A stretch of 17,469 nucleotides of DNA, taken from NCBI GenBank assembly GCA_903861445.1, contig CAIOUK010000076.1, forward strand, positions 1-17,469. Direction: 5' to 3'. Within the stretch, counting starts at the first letter, position 1, and each line of letters begins with the position of its first letter. A model generated the notes under the pieces. It made no database searches. It saw only the letters and a program-made list of their open reading frames with translations, and had not been told where the DNA came from. Positions 7,839-15,690 of this stretch are shown piece after piece. This DNA comes from an uncultured Verrucomicrobia subdivision 3 bacterium. GTDB taxonomy: Bacteria; Verrucomicrobiota; Verrucomicrobiia; Limisphaerales; UBA11358. A program made the position numbers and the translations under genes.

Positions 7839-8915
7839 GTGCATCTGGCCCATCTACGACTCCGAGACTTCCGCAACTACGCGCGGTTGGACGTGGATTT
7901 TGCGCCCGGCTTCCATGTGCTGCTCGGCGATAACGCGCAGGGCAAGACCAACATTCTCGAAGCGATTTATCTCATGGCCACGCTGCGCTCCTTTCGTGGC
8001 GTCGGCGGCGCGCAGTTGATTCGGCACGGCGCGAAAGGCTATTTCGTCGGCGGCAATGTGGTGGGCCAGGGCGACCACGAAATCAAAATGTATTGGGCCT
8101 TGCGCGAACGAAAATTATCGCTCGACGGCCAGCCGGTGAAAAAACTGGCGGACTATTTTGGCGCGCTGCGCACTGTGGTTTTCTGCACGGAAGATTTGCA
8201 GCTCATCAAAGGCACGGCCCGCGCCCGGCGGCGGTTCATTGACCTGTTGCTCGCCCAGACGCAGCCGGGCTATCTGCCGTTGCTCCAGCGCTACATGCAT
8301 ACCGTCCGCGCCCGCAACGCTCTGCTCAAGCAACGCACCGTGGACGAAGCCGCGCTGGAAAGTTTTTCCGCCGAACTCATCAAACTGGGCAACGAAATCA
8401 TCCGCGCGCGCCGCGAACTCGTTCCCAAATTTTCCCCGCTCGCGCGCCTCGCGTATCGCCGTATCTCTAATGACGCCGAGGAGCTTCGCATTGAATACCA
8501 GCCGAGCGTGAAGAATGATTTCGCCGTGGAACTAGCGCAGTCGCATGCGCGCGAACGGACTTTCCGCGCCACGCTTGTCGGGCCGCACCGCGACGATTTG
8601 CAATTATTGCAGAACGAAAAATCCGCCGCGCAGTTTGGCAGCGAAGGTCAGAAACGCACTCTGGCCATTGCCCTGAAGATGGCGCAGGCGGAATTTCTCG
8701 CCGGCATCCACGGCTCGCCGCCGATCCTGCTGATTGACGACGTGATGGGCGAACTGGATTTGAAGCGGCGCAGCGGATTTCTGCCGCTGTTGGAGCAGGC
8801 GCGCCGGACGCGCGGGCAGGTGTTCATGACCTGCACCGAGGAAAACTGGCCGAGCGAGCTGGGCAAAGATTTGCAGCGGTGGGAAGTGAAGACGGGAAGT
8901 TTGCAAAAGCAATAA
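7839..8915 (+). CDS. recF: DNA replication and repair protein RecF
   Basis: SMC-like ATPase that helps RecO and RecR load RecA at gapped DNA. The 358-aa product matches the usual RecF length. Walker A GDNAQGKT is at 30-37, the ABC-type signature within FGSEGQKRTLAIAL (SEGQ at 268-271), and Walker B ILLIDDVMGELD at 296-307. The N-terminus LRLRDFRNYARLDVDF is typical. The GTG at 7839 is the only start that preserves this N-terminus, and no ribosome-binding site is visible before it. recF is not beside dnaA, dnaN or gyrB here, where it often lies in other bacteria; it is flanked by the RluA-methyltransferase gene (divergent) and the M48 protease gene (convergent, 13-nt gap without a hairpin). 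Confidence 0.96.
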   Translation: MHLAHLRLRDFRNYARLDVDFAPGFHVLLGDNAQGKTNILEAIYLMATLRSFRGVGGAQLIRHGAKGYFVGGNVVGQGDHEIKMYWALRERKLSLDGQPVKKLADYFGALRTVVFCTEDLQLIKGTARARRRFIDLLLAQTQPGYLPLLQRYMHTVRARNALLKQRTVDEAALESFSAELIKLGNEIIRARRELVPKFSPLARLAYRRISNDAEELRIEYQPSVKNDFAVELAQSHARERTFRATLVGPHRDDLQLLQNEKSAAQFGSEGQKRTLAIALKMAQAEFLAGIHGSPPILLIDDVMGELDLKRRSGFLPLLEQARRTRGQVFMTCTEENWPSELGKDLQRWEVKTGSLQKQ

Positions 8916-8928
8916 CTCCCGCTCAACC

Positions 8929-9729
8929 CTAAGAAACAAAACGGCTCAGGCGGCGCAATAGCAGCGGATGCGTCAGATGCCGTTCGGCTTTTTTTGAATA
9001 TTTATCCGCGATGACTTCCTGCGCCTGCTGCATCAACCTGTCGAAGTTGAGGTAAGACATCATCTGCGGTCCGACGGTCAGAAGCGTAATTGCTCGCGCG
9101 GAAATTTTTGGGTCGGTCACCAGTGCGTTAGCTACGGCATCGCAGCTGAATTCATCCAGCCGAGAAAGTTTTTTCAAAGCTCTCGACAAACTGGAGCGAA
9201 ACATACCAGTGTGTCCGAGGGCGTGATGTGCCATTTCATGTCCGATGATAAACGTGAGCGTCCGGGCATCGCCCGATCGCAGGCAGGCATCAACCATGTC
9301 GTCCTGCAACACGATGACTTTTTTGCCGGCTAGCTTCACGGCAGAGGCATTGATGGTGTTTGCTTCCAGCACATAAACTTTTGGTAGAGCACTCATTCCG
9401 AGCCGTTCAGCGATGGCCACCGTGCATTGATAGATTTCTGGAAATTGCGCTTCATCCACCTCAACTGCTGATCCTTTCAATGCCGCAATCGCCTTTTTGC
9501 GGTTAAAATAGTAGGCAATCGGACTAATTATGAGCACTAGCCACAAAATTCCGTAAGTGAACAGGCCACCAATCAGAATACCAAGGCCAAGTGCAAAAAA
9601 ACCAAGTATGACGGATGAACTAGTGCCGGGTTCAACATGGTCTTTGGCATTTACGGATGAACCACGGGCATTCAAGGAGGGCAATGGATTATTTCCGGCA
9701 GGATCAGCAACGTATGAAGGAATATTCAT
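8929..9729 (-). CDS. Membrane-anchored M48-family zinc metalloprotease
   Basis: A 266-aa peptidase of the HtpX/Ste24 clan. It has a polar N-terminal segment (1-38), a hydrophobic stretch about 39-76 that can form one or two membrane segments, and the zinc-binding HEMAHH motif at 164-169. The third ligand is probably Glu193 in LDEFSCDAVA, with Asp197 as the family's conserved acid. The C-terminal HLTHPLLLRRL matches the usual closing motif with a conserved His-Pro. Likely role is membrane-protein quality control; the substrate is unknown. It is shorter than E. coli HtpX and lacks obvious C-terminal membrane segments, so I do not assign htpX. ATG 9729 has no Shine-Dalgarno. Base composition by eye is less G+C-rich than mfd or recF. 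It is divergent from trpS. Confidence 0.88.
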   Translation of the reverse strand: MNIPSYVADPAGNNPLPSLNARGSSVNAKDHVEPGTSSSVILGFFALGLGILIGGLFTYGILWLVLIISPIAYYFNRKKAIAALKGSAVEVDEAQFPEIYQCTVAIAERLGMSALPKVYVLEANTINASAVKLAGKKVIVLQDDMVDACLRSGDARTLTFIIGHEMAHHALGHTGMFRSSLSRALKKLSRLDEFSCDAVANALVTDPKISARAITLLTVGPQMMSYLNFDRLMQQAQEVIADKYSKKAERHLTHPLLLRRLSRFVS

Positions 9730-9926
9730 AATATTTAGTGGGATTTTTTAATTTATTGTTAATTGTGTTTGACTCGGGAAAACACGCCGGAGAGTTTGAA
9801 TGCGCACTTTTTAGACAGTCGGCGGCAGGTTGGCAAACATTTTCTAAAAAAGTTTTATGCCGCCGCCCGAAATCAGTCGTTCGTTTCCTGCTTTCCTGCC
9901 TTCCTGATATTTCGTTATGTTGGCTC
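9730..9926. other. Divergent intergenic region upstream of trpS and the M48 protease gene
   Basis: This 197-bp A+T-rich gap is the longest non-coding stretch in the window. An inverted repeat CGGCGGCA (9820-9827) / TGCCGCCG (9859-9866) has a 31-nt spacer. A second one, ACTTTTTAG (9806-9814) / CTAAAAAAGT (9845-9854, one bulged A), interleaves with it in the order A-B-A'-B'. A three-unit octamer repeat lies at 9885-9908. I find no convincing sigma-70 hexamer pair and no T-box specifier or antiterminator element. A reading frame runs through from 9738 in phase with trpS but does not resemble TrpRS. Confidence 0.4.
9885..9908 (+). repeat. Octamer tandem repeat before trpS
   Basis: Three 8-mers in a row: TTTCCTGC, TTTCCTGC, CTTCCTGA, ending 18 nt before the trpS start. 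The tract is pyrimidine-rich on the coding strand. The unit is 8 bp, so it is not the same class as the 7-bp repeats inside the genes. Confidence 0.7.
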
Positions 9927-10892
9927 ATGCGAATTTTGTCCGGCATCCAGCCCAGCGGCACGCTGCACCTCGGAAATTATTTCGGGATGATGCAGCCCGC
10001 CATCGCGCTTCAGGAAAAAGGCGAGGCGTTTTATTTCATCGCGGATTATCACTCCATGACTTCGCTGTTCGATGCGAATGAGCGCCGGAAAAACTCGCTC
10101 GATGTCGCGCTGGATTTTCTCGCGTGCGGCTTGGATCCAAAAAAATCCGTCTTCTTCCGCCAGTCCGATGTGCCGGAAGTCTGCGAGCTGGCGTGGCTGC
10201 TTTCCACGCTCACACCCATGTCCATGCTGGAAAAAGCGCACTCGTTCAAAGACAAGTCGGCGAAGGGAATCCCCATTAACCACGGCCTTTTTGCGTATCC
10301 CGTGCTGATGGCGGCGGACATTTTGATCTACGATTCCAACGTCGTTCCCGTCGGCCAAGATCAGAAACAGCACGTCGAAATGACGCGCGACATCGCCGTA
10401 AAATTCAACGAGACCTACGGCGAAACTTTTGTGATTCCCGAGCCGCAGATCAAAGGCGAGACCGCGAAAGTCCCCGGCCTCGACGGCGAAAAAATGAGCA
10501 AGAGTTACGGCAACACGCTGGAAATTTTCGGCGAAGAAAAGCTGCTCCGCAAAAAAGTCATGGGCATAAAAATGGATTCGCGCACGCCCGAAGAACCAAA
10601 ACCCGACGCCGAAAAAAATCTCGCCATCGAATTACTCAAGCTCGTCGCGCCCGCCGAAACCGCCAAGGATTTTGAAAATCGTCTCCGCGCCGGCGGCCTC
10701 GGTTACGGCGATTTGAAAAAAGGTTTGTTCGAGCATTACTGGAATCACTTCGCCGAAGCGCGGAAGAAGCGCGCCGAACTCGCGGCCAATCTGGATTACG
10801 TCAACAGCGTTCTCGCCGATGGTGCAACCAAAGCGCGCGCACTGGCGCAAAAAGTTTTGAAACGCGCCCGCAAAGCGAGCGGTTTAGAGTAA
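9927..10892 (+). CDS. trpS: Tryptophanyl-tRNA synthetase
   Basis: Class I aminoacyl-tRNA synthetase charging tRNA-Trp. I start it at ATG 9927, which gives MRILSGIQPSGTLHLGNYFG, the standard TrpRS N-terminus with the HIGH-type motif HLGN. The frame is open further upstream to 9738, but that 63-codon extension resembles nothing in the family. The 321-aa length is normal. The KMSKS loop reads GEKMSKSYGN, and FAYPVLMAADILIYD and VPVGQDQKQHVE are typical active-site segments. No Shine-Dalgarno precedes the start. It heads a probable operon: signal peptidase I follows after 13 nt and the RlmI-like gene overlaps that. Confidence 0.96.
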   Translation: MRILSGIQPSGTLHLGNYFGMMQPAIALQEKGEAFYFIADYHSMTSLFDANERRKNSLDVALDFLACGLDPKKSVFFRQSDVPEVCELAWLLSTLTPMSMLEKAHSFKDKSAKGIPINHGLFAYPVLMAADILIYDSNVVPVGQDQKQHVEMTRDIAVKFNETYGETFVIPEPQIKGETAKVPGLDGEKMSKSYGNTLEIFGEEKLLRKKVMGIKMDSRTPEEPKPDAEKNLAIELLKLVAPAETAKDFENRLRAGGLGYGDLKKGLFEHYWNHFAEARKKRAELAANLDYVNSVLADGATKARALAQKVLKRARKASGLE

Positions 10893-10905
10893 TTCAAATT
10901 TCGTT

Positions 10906-11778
10906 ATGAGAGATGACCAGCAAAACAAGCTTGAATCTGTAAAAATCTATCGACCTTGGGTTGGCGTTGTTTTGTCGATTTTCGTCTCTGGAGCTTCGCA
11001 GTTTCTAGCCGGACAAAAGCGGCAAGGTATTATTTGGTTTTTATCCCTTCTTTTTTCAGGATTGTTTGTTGTCTGGTGTTTGACATCTGCTTTGGTGCCA
11101 GGAGATTTGCCCGCTGTGATAGCTTGGCTTTTCTCAATTACTTTGTGGATGGTGATGTTGGTTAAATCATATCAGCCGATTCCCAAGTTGCGGCCTTCGA
11201 CATGGTGTATTTACATTTTGTTTGCGATTATTATTCATTTATTTCTGATTGATGGGGCTCGTCTTTTTTTCCGCCCTTTTGATATGCCGACAGCTTCCAT
11301 GTCACCAACCATTCATGGAAAATCAAGGCAGCCGAATGGAACAATAAAAGGCGGAGATCATTTTATTGTTGAGCGGTATGCCTACTGGTTCAAAAAACCT
11401 TTGCGCGGTGATGTGATTGCTTTCAGAGCCACCGGCATTCCACGCTTACAGACCGACCAAATTTATCTAAAGCGCATCGTTGGGATTCCGGGTGATGTGT
11501 TATCGGTTCGCAATGGACATTTATTCAATGGAGATAACCCCATTACCGAGCCAGTGGTTTTGGCAAAGCTTCTTGTCATAAACCCACCGGTTTATCAGTC
11601 ATATCTGGCATCCTCTAATGACGTTTTCAAAGTGTCGGACGGTCAATATTTTGTTATCGGAGATAATACAACGAATAGTTTTGATAGCCGTTTCTGGGGA
11701 ACGGTTCCAGAGACTAACATCATTGGCAGAGCTTCAAAAATTTGGTGGCCATTAGATCACGCCGGAAATATTCAATGA
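10906..11778 (+). CDS. lepB: Signal peptidase I with an extra N-terminal membrane domain
   Basis: Membrane serine protease that removes signal peptides from Sec-exported proteins. The catalytic Ser131 is in MPTASMSPTI and the general-base Lys189 in YLKRIVGIPGD; box E, GDNTTNSFDSRFWG, is at 252-265. The catalytic domain is preceded by about 120 residues with four hydrophobic segments (about 18-35, 41-62, 69-88, 100-120). Its first part, RPWVGVVLSIFVSGASQFLAGQ, resembles a small membrane domain often found before lepB domains. E. coli LepB has two membrane segments. G+C is clearly lower than in neighbouring genes: 46 of 120 bases in 11161-11280, against about 55% in trpS. The stop overlaps the next start as ATGA, so translation is probably coupled. 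Function confident; the symbol is by family. Confidence 0.93.
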   Translation: MRDDQQNKLESVKIYRPWVGVVLSIFVSGASQFLAGQKRQGIIWFLSLLFSGLFVVWCLTSALVPGDLPAVIAWLFSITLWMVMLVKSYQPIPKLRPSTWCIYILFAIIIHLFLIDGARLFFRPFDMPTASMSPTIHGKSRQPNGTIKGGDHFIVERYAYWFKKPLRGDVIAFRATGIPRLQTDQIYLKRIVGIPGDVLSVRNGHLFNGDNPITEPVVLAKLLVINPPVYQSYLASSNDVFKVSDGQYFVIGDNTTNSFDSRFWGTVPETNIIGRASKIWWPLDHAGNIQ

Positions 11779-12980
11779 TTCCAAAAACCTTGCGTCTGCG
11801 TTTGACCGCCACGGCAGAGACAATCGTTCGTTCCGGTCATCCGTGGCTTTTCGCTGACAGCATTCGTGAGCAAAACCGCGCCGGCCAGACCGGCGAACTG
11901 GCCGTCATTTACGACCGCAATGATAAATTCCTTGCCATCGGCTTGTTTGATTCTGATTCGCCGATTCGCGTTCGCATCCTGCACGCGGGCAAGCCGCAAA
12001 CCATTGATTCTAATTGGTGGAAAGCGCATCTGGAAAAATCGCTGGAACGCCGCTCAAAACTTTTTGATGCGACCACCACCGGCTATCGTTTGATTCACGG
12101 CGAGAGCGACGGCTGGCCGGCGTTGGTGCTGGACAAATACGATTCCACACTCGTTCTGAAAATTTATTCCGCCGCGTGGCTACCGCGTTTCGATGATTTT
12201 TTTGCGTTGCTTCAAGAAAAAATTCCGTGCGAAAGACTCATTTTGCGTTTGAGCCGGAACATCCAGCCGCTGGCGGAGAAAGAATTCCAACGGCGCGACG
12301 GACAAATGCTTTTTGGTTCGTCGCCAGGCGGCACGGTGATTTTTTCCGAGAATGGCATTCGCTTTGAAGCGGATGTCTTGCGCGGACAAAAAACCGGATT
12401 TTTTCTCGACCAGCGCGAGAACCGTGCGGAAGTTGAAAAGCTGGCGCGCGGCAAAAAAGTTCTGAACGCGTTCAGTTTTTCCGGCGGCTTCTCGGTTTAT
12501 GCCGCGCGCGGCGGTGCAACTTCCGTGACGGATTTGGACATCAGCGCGCACGCATTGGAATCGGCAAAACGGAATTTCGCGTTGAACAAAAATTTTCCGG
12601 GCGTAGTAAATTGCAGACATGAAACGGTGCAAGCCGACTGTTTCGACTGGCTGGAAAAAACTGCGGAAAAATTTGATTTGATTGTGCTCGATCCGCCGTC
12701 GCTCGCGAAACGTGCGACGGAACGCGAAGGGGCCATTCGTGCTTACGAACGCTTAAATTCGCTAGGAATCATGCGGCTTTCACGCGATGGTATTCTCGTG
12801 GCTGGTTCGTGTTCGGCGCACGTTTCAGCGCCGGAATTTTTTGACGCGGTGCGCCGCGCGGCGGTTAAATCGGGAAGAAAATTTGCGGAACTAAAAACGT
12901 TGCTGCATCCGTCGGATCATCCGACTGGCTTCAAGGAAGCAGAGTATTTGAAAGTCATCTATCTGAAATTCACGACGTAG
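11775..12980 (+). CDS. rlmI: RlmI-like 23S rRNA (cytosine-C5) methyltransferase
   Basis: PUA-domain methyltransferase of the RlmI family; E. coli RlmI makes m5C1962 in 23S rRNA. The 401-aa product has the full layout: PUA domain (about 4-72, GHPWLFADSI at 21-30), linker domain with RLIHGESDGWPALVLDKYD (105-123), GFFLDQRENR, motif I NAFSFSGGFSVYAARGGA (231-248), motif IV DPPSLAKRA (306-314) and GSCSAHV (344-350), whose Cys346 is the likely nucleophile. I use ATG 11775 rather than the in-frame TTG at 11742, because 11775 gives the normal PUA start and the ATGA overlap with lepB. It shares linker and catalytic domains with the fusion protein at 6153-7754, so the two are paralogues with different N-terminal domains. 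A mirror pair of hairpins begins 9 nt after the stop. Confidence 0.9.
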   Translation: MIPKTLRLRLTATAETIVRSGHPWLFADSIREQNRAGQTGELAVIYDRNDKFLAIGLFDSDSPIRVRILHAGKPQTIDSNWWKAHLEKSLERRSKLFDATTTGYRLIHGESDGWPALVLDKYDSTLVLKIYSAAWLPRFDDFFALLQEKIPCERLILRLSRNIQPLAEKEFQRRDGQMLFGSSPGGTVIFSENGIRFEADVLRGQKTGFFLDQRENRAEVEKLARGKKVLNAFSFSGGFSVYAARGGATSVTDLDISAHALESAKRNFALNKNFPGVVNCRHETVQADCFDWLEKTAEKFDLIVLDPPSLAKRATEREGAIRAYERLNSLGIMRLSRDGILVAGSCSAHVSAPEFFDAVRRAAVKSGRKFAELKTLLHPSDHPTGFKEAEYLKVIYLKFTT

Positions 12981-12988
12981 TGGAAAAC

Positions 12989-13075
12989 GGTAGGGCAGAG
13001 CTGCGGCTCTGCTCCAATCTTGCCAAGTAATTTTGCTTTGTGAAAACTTGGGCGGCGCGGCAGCGCCGCCCTACC
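12989..13075. repeat. Inverted pair of REP-like hairpin elements (possible bidirectional terminator)
   Basis: Outer arms GGTAGGGC (12989-12996) and GCCCTACC (13068-13075) are perfect inverse copies. Each unit contains its own hairpin: GCAGAGC/GCTCTGC with loop TGCG (12995-13012), and GGGCGGCGC/GCGCCGCCC with loop GGCA (13050-13071). Aligned in the same orientation, the units differ at two stem pairs, both changed on both sides (A-T to G-C and A-T to C-G), so base pairing is kept. It fills the gap between the convergent rlmI-like and kdsD-like genes. The layout resembles the paired REP (BIME) elements of other bacteria. No U-tract follows either stem, so intrinsic termination is unproven. Confidence 0.82.
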
Positions 13076-13080
13076 AGAGA

Positions 13081-14088
13081 CTAAACAATCTTCAGCTTCG
13101 GCAAGTCCTGCGAGTCTACCAAGCCCACTGGTTCGTTCTTCGCGTTCACGACGATGAGATCGTCAATGTTCCGCTCGTTGAAAATTTTCAGCGCCTCGAC
13201 GGCCAGCGCCGTGTCGCGGACGCAAATCGGGTTGCGCGTCATCACTTTTTTCAAAGGCTGCGACAAAAGTTTTTCGTCCTTCGCCATGTGCCGGCGGAAA
13301 TCGCCGTCGGTGAAAATGCCGGCGAGTTTGCCGCGCGTGTTCACGACCGCGAGGCTGCCGGATTTCGCGTGCGTCATCACGAGCAGCGCTTCTTTCACCG
13401 AAAGATTTCCGGACGCAATCGCGTTGCGCTCGCCGCTGCGCATGATTTCGCCGACGCGCAAAAGCATCGCGCGGCCGATCGCGCCGCTGGGATGATACTT
13501 GGCAAAATCGCTTTGCTTGAAGCCGCGCGCCTGCAAAATCGCCATCGCCAGCGCGTCGCCGAGAACGAGCGTGGCGGTTGTGCTGCTGGTCGGCGCGAGG
13601 TTGAAGGGACACGCTTCTTTCGGAACTTTGACGCTCAACGCCAGGTCGCTGTGCCGTGCGAGCGAGGATTTTAAGTTGCCGGTGAGCGAAATAATTTTGA
13701 CGGAAAAGCGTTTCAGCGCGGGCAATAAGTTCAGCAGTTCATCCGACTCGCCGGAATAGCTCAAGGCCAGAATCACATCGCCATCATTGACGATTCCAAC
13801 GTCGCCGTGCAGTGCGTCCACGCTGTTCAGCACGACGGCGGTGCTGCCGGTGCTGGTGAGCGTGGCGGCGATTTTCGCGCCGACATTGCCGGATTTGCCG
13901 ATGCCGACGATGACAATTTTCCCGCGCGACTTGAGCGCGGCGATGATGGTCTCGACGGCGCGGTCGAAGGATTTGTCGAGCTGCGCGCGGACGGCTTTGA
14001 GCGCGGCGAGTTCGATGTCGAACACTTCACGGGCTTTGGCAAGGTGGCTCACGCATGAGAGCTTGCCCGCAATGCCGTCGGATTTCAA
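13081..14088 (-). CDS. kdsD: KpsF/GutQ-family D-arabinose-5-phosphate isomerase
   Basis: Cytoplasmic isomerase converting ribulose-5-phosphate to arabinose-5-phosphate, the first step to Kdo for LPS. The 335-aa product has a SIS domain (about 50-185) with VGIGKSGNVGAKIAATLTST, ALHGDVGIV (His94) and YSGESDELL. After KYHPSGAIGRAML (His199) come two CBS domains (about 213-268 and 277-333; GIFTDGDFRRH in the first). The full-length form uses a TTG start at 14088. A GTG at 14052 (VSHLAKAREVF) is nearer the usual family N-terminus and equally likely. It is divergent from crtI with a 78-bp gap, so the two may share a control region. No kdsA, kdsB or kdsC is nearby, so the role in Kdo synthesis rests on family membership. 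Confidence 0.93.
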   Translation of the reverse strand: MKSDGIAGKLSCVSHLAKAREVFDIELAALKAVRAQLDKSFDRAVETIIAALKSRGKIVIVGIGKSGNVGAKIAATLTSTGSTAVVLNSVDALHGDVGIVNDGDVILALSYSGESDELLNLLPALKRFSVKIISLTGNLKSSLARHSDLALSVKVPKEACPFNLAPTSSTTATLVLGDALAMAILQARGFKQSDFAKYHPSGAIGRAMLLRVGEIMRSGERNAIASGNLSVKEALLVMTHAKSGSLAVVNTRGKLAGIFTDGDFRRHMAKDEKLLSQPLKKVMTRNPICVRDTALAVEALKIFNERNIDDLIVVNAKNEPVGLVDSQDLPKLKIV

Positions 14089-14166
14089 CCGCGAAGCGAA
14101 AAGGCCGTTTGCGGCGGTGCGGGAATTATGTTAAGACTCTCCGGCGTTTAATTTATTTCAACCGGC

Positions 14167-15690
14167 ATGAAATCTTCCATCAACTCAAAGAAGCACATCA
14201 TCGTGGTCGGCGCGGGGCCGGGCGGGTTGACGGCGGCGATGCTGCTCGCGGCGCGCGGGTTCAAAGTCACGGTGGTGGAAAAAATGGATCGCGTCGGCGG
14301 GCGCAATGCGGCCATCACGCGCAACGGTTACAAGTTCGACACGGGGCCGACTTTCCTGATGATGAAATTCATCCTCGACGAAGTGTTCGAGGAAGCCGGG
14401 CGCAAGAGCGAGGATTATCTGAAATTCGTCAAGCTGGAGCCGATGTATCGCTTGCAATTTGACGGCGTCGCGATGGAGCCGACGACCGATCACGCGGCGA
14501 TGCTCAAGCAGTTGAACGAAAAATTTCCCGGCAACGCCGAGGGCTACTGGCATTTTCTCGAACGCGAACAGGAGCGCTTCCGCAAGATGTATCCGTGCCT
14601 GCAAAAAGATTATTCTTCGCTGTCGAGTTATCTGTCCGTTGATTTGCTCAAGGCCGTGCCGCACCTCGCGTTCGGCAAGTCGGTGATGGACATTCTCGGC
14701 GGCTACTTCAAGCAGGAATTGCTTAAGCTCTCGTTCACCTTTCAGGCCAAGTATCTCGGCATGTCCGCGTGGGATTGTCCTGGCGCGTTCGCGATTTTGC
14801 CCTTTGTTGAACACGCTTACGGCGTCTATCACACGCAGGGCGGCCTGAGTGAGATTTCTGAGGCGATGGCGAAGGTCTGCCGCGAATACGGCGTGGACAT
14901 CCGGCTGAATTCGCCGGTGAAACAGCTCGTCCTCGAAGGCCGCGATGTGCGCGGCGTGGAATTGGAATCCGGAGAAAAAATCTTGGGCGCCGAAACCGTG
15001 CTGAACGCCGATTTCGGCTACGCGATGAATCATCTCGTGCCACCGGGCGTGCTGAAGAAATACACGCCGGAGAAAATCGAGGAGAAGGAATTTTCGTGTT
15101 CCACCTTCATGCTCTATCTCGGCGTGGACAAAATTTACGACCTGCCGCACCACACGATTTTCTTTGCCAAGGATTACCGCAAAAACATCGAGGATGTTTT
15201 CCAGCGCAAGGTGTTGTCCGAGGAAAATTCCTTTTATGTCCGCAACGCCAGTGTGACCGATCCGAACCTCGCGCCGCCGGGACATTCGGCGCTGTATGTG
15301 CTCGTGCCCGTGCCGAACTTGAGCGCGAAAGTGGATTGGGCGAAAGAGAAAAAAGCCTTTCGCGACAAGCTAATTGAAGCGATGGAGACGCGCGCCGGCA
15401 TGACCAATCTCCGTCAGCACATCCGCGAAGAAGTTGTCCTCGGCCCAGACGATTGGCAGGCGCAAAACATCCATCTCGGCGCGACCTTCAACCTCGCGCA
15501 TAAGCTGTCGCAGATGCTGTATTTCCGGCCGCGCAACAAATTCGAGGAACTCGGCAACTGCTATCTCGTCGGCGGCGGCACGCATCCGGGCAGCGGTTTG
15601 CCGACGATTTACGAATCCGGCCGCATCGCCGCGAACCTGATTTGCCGCGAACACGGCGTGCCGTTTGTCTCCAAAAACACGCAGGTCTGA
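14167..15690 (+). CDS. CrtI/CrtN-type phytoene desaturase-family FAD oxidoreductase
   Basis: FAD-dependent desaturase or isomerase of the carotenoid family. The 507-aa product begins with the dinucleotide-binding fold IIVVGAGPGGLTAAMLLAARG (GxGxxG at 15-20) and the family's EKMDRVGGRN segment, then GYKFDTGPTFLMM. It ends with the CrtI signature GGGTHPGSGLPTIYESGRIA (about 470-490). The usual activities are successive dehydrogenations of phytoene or diapophytoene. No crtB or other carotenoid gene lies in the window, so the exact reaction is open; related family members also act as carotenoid isomerases or on other lipids. ATG 14167 fits the family N-terminus and has no clear Shine-Dalgarno. 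The stop codon shares one base with the next start (TGATG), which implies coupled translation with the UbiB-family gene. Confidence 0.9.
   Translation: MKSSINSKKHIIVVGAGPGGLTAAMLLAARGFKVTVVEKMDRVGGRNAAITRNGYKFDTGPTFLMMKFILDEVFEEAGRKSEDYLKFVKLEPMYRLQFDGVAMEPTTDHAAMLKQLNEKFPGNAEGYWHFLEREQERFRKMYPCLQKDYSSLSSYLSVDLLKAVPHLAFGKSVMDILGGYFKQELLKLSFTFQAKYLGMSAWDCPGAFAILPFVEHAYGVYHTQGGLSEISEAMAKVCREYGVDIRLNSPVKQLVLEGRDVRGVELESGEKILGAETVLNADFGYAMNHLVPPGVLKKYTPEKIEEKEFSCSTFMLYLGVDKIYDLPHHTIFFAKDYRKNIEDVFQRKVLSEENSFYVRNASVTDPNLAPPGHSALYVLVPVPNLSAKVDWAKEKKAFRDKLIEAMETRAGMTNLRQHIREEVVLGPDDWQAQNIHLGATFNLAHKLSQMLYFRPRNKFEELGNCYLVGGGTHPGSGLPTIYESGRIAANLICREHGVPFVSKNTQV

Noticed and set aside
8916..8928. Terminator between recF and the M48 protease gene
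   Set aside because: The 13-bp gap contains no inverted repeat.
9738..9926. N-terminal extension of TrpRS from 9738
   Set aside because: It runs through the octamer repeat and inverted repeats and resembles no synthetase domain; ATG 9927 gives the canonical N-terminus.
13033..13674. Plus-strand frame of 213 codons starting inside the hairpin pair and running antisense to kdsD
   Set aside because: It reads through a REP-like element and the reverse of CBS-domain codons; it is a shadow.
14185..15285. Long minus-strand open frame of 366 codons opposite the crtI-like gene
   Set aside because: It is exactly antisense to a gene with full family motifs, has a composition typical of a shadow of G+C-biased codons (many His, Arg, Phe), and shows no recognisable domain.
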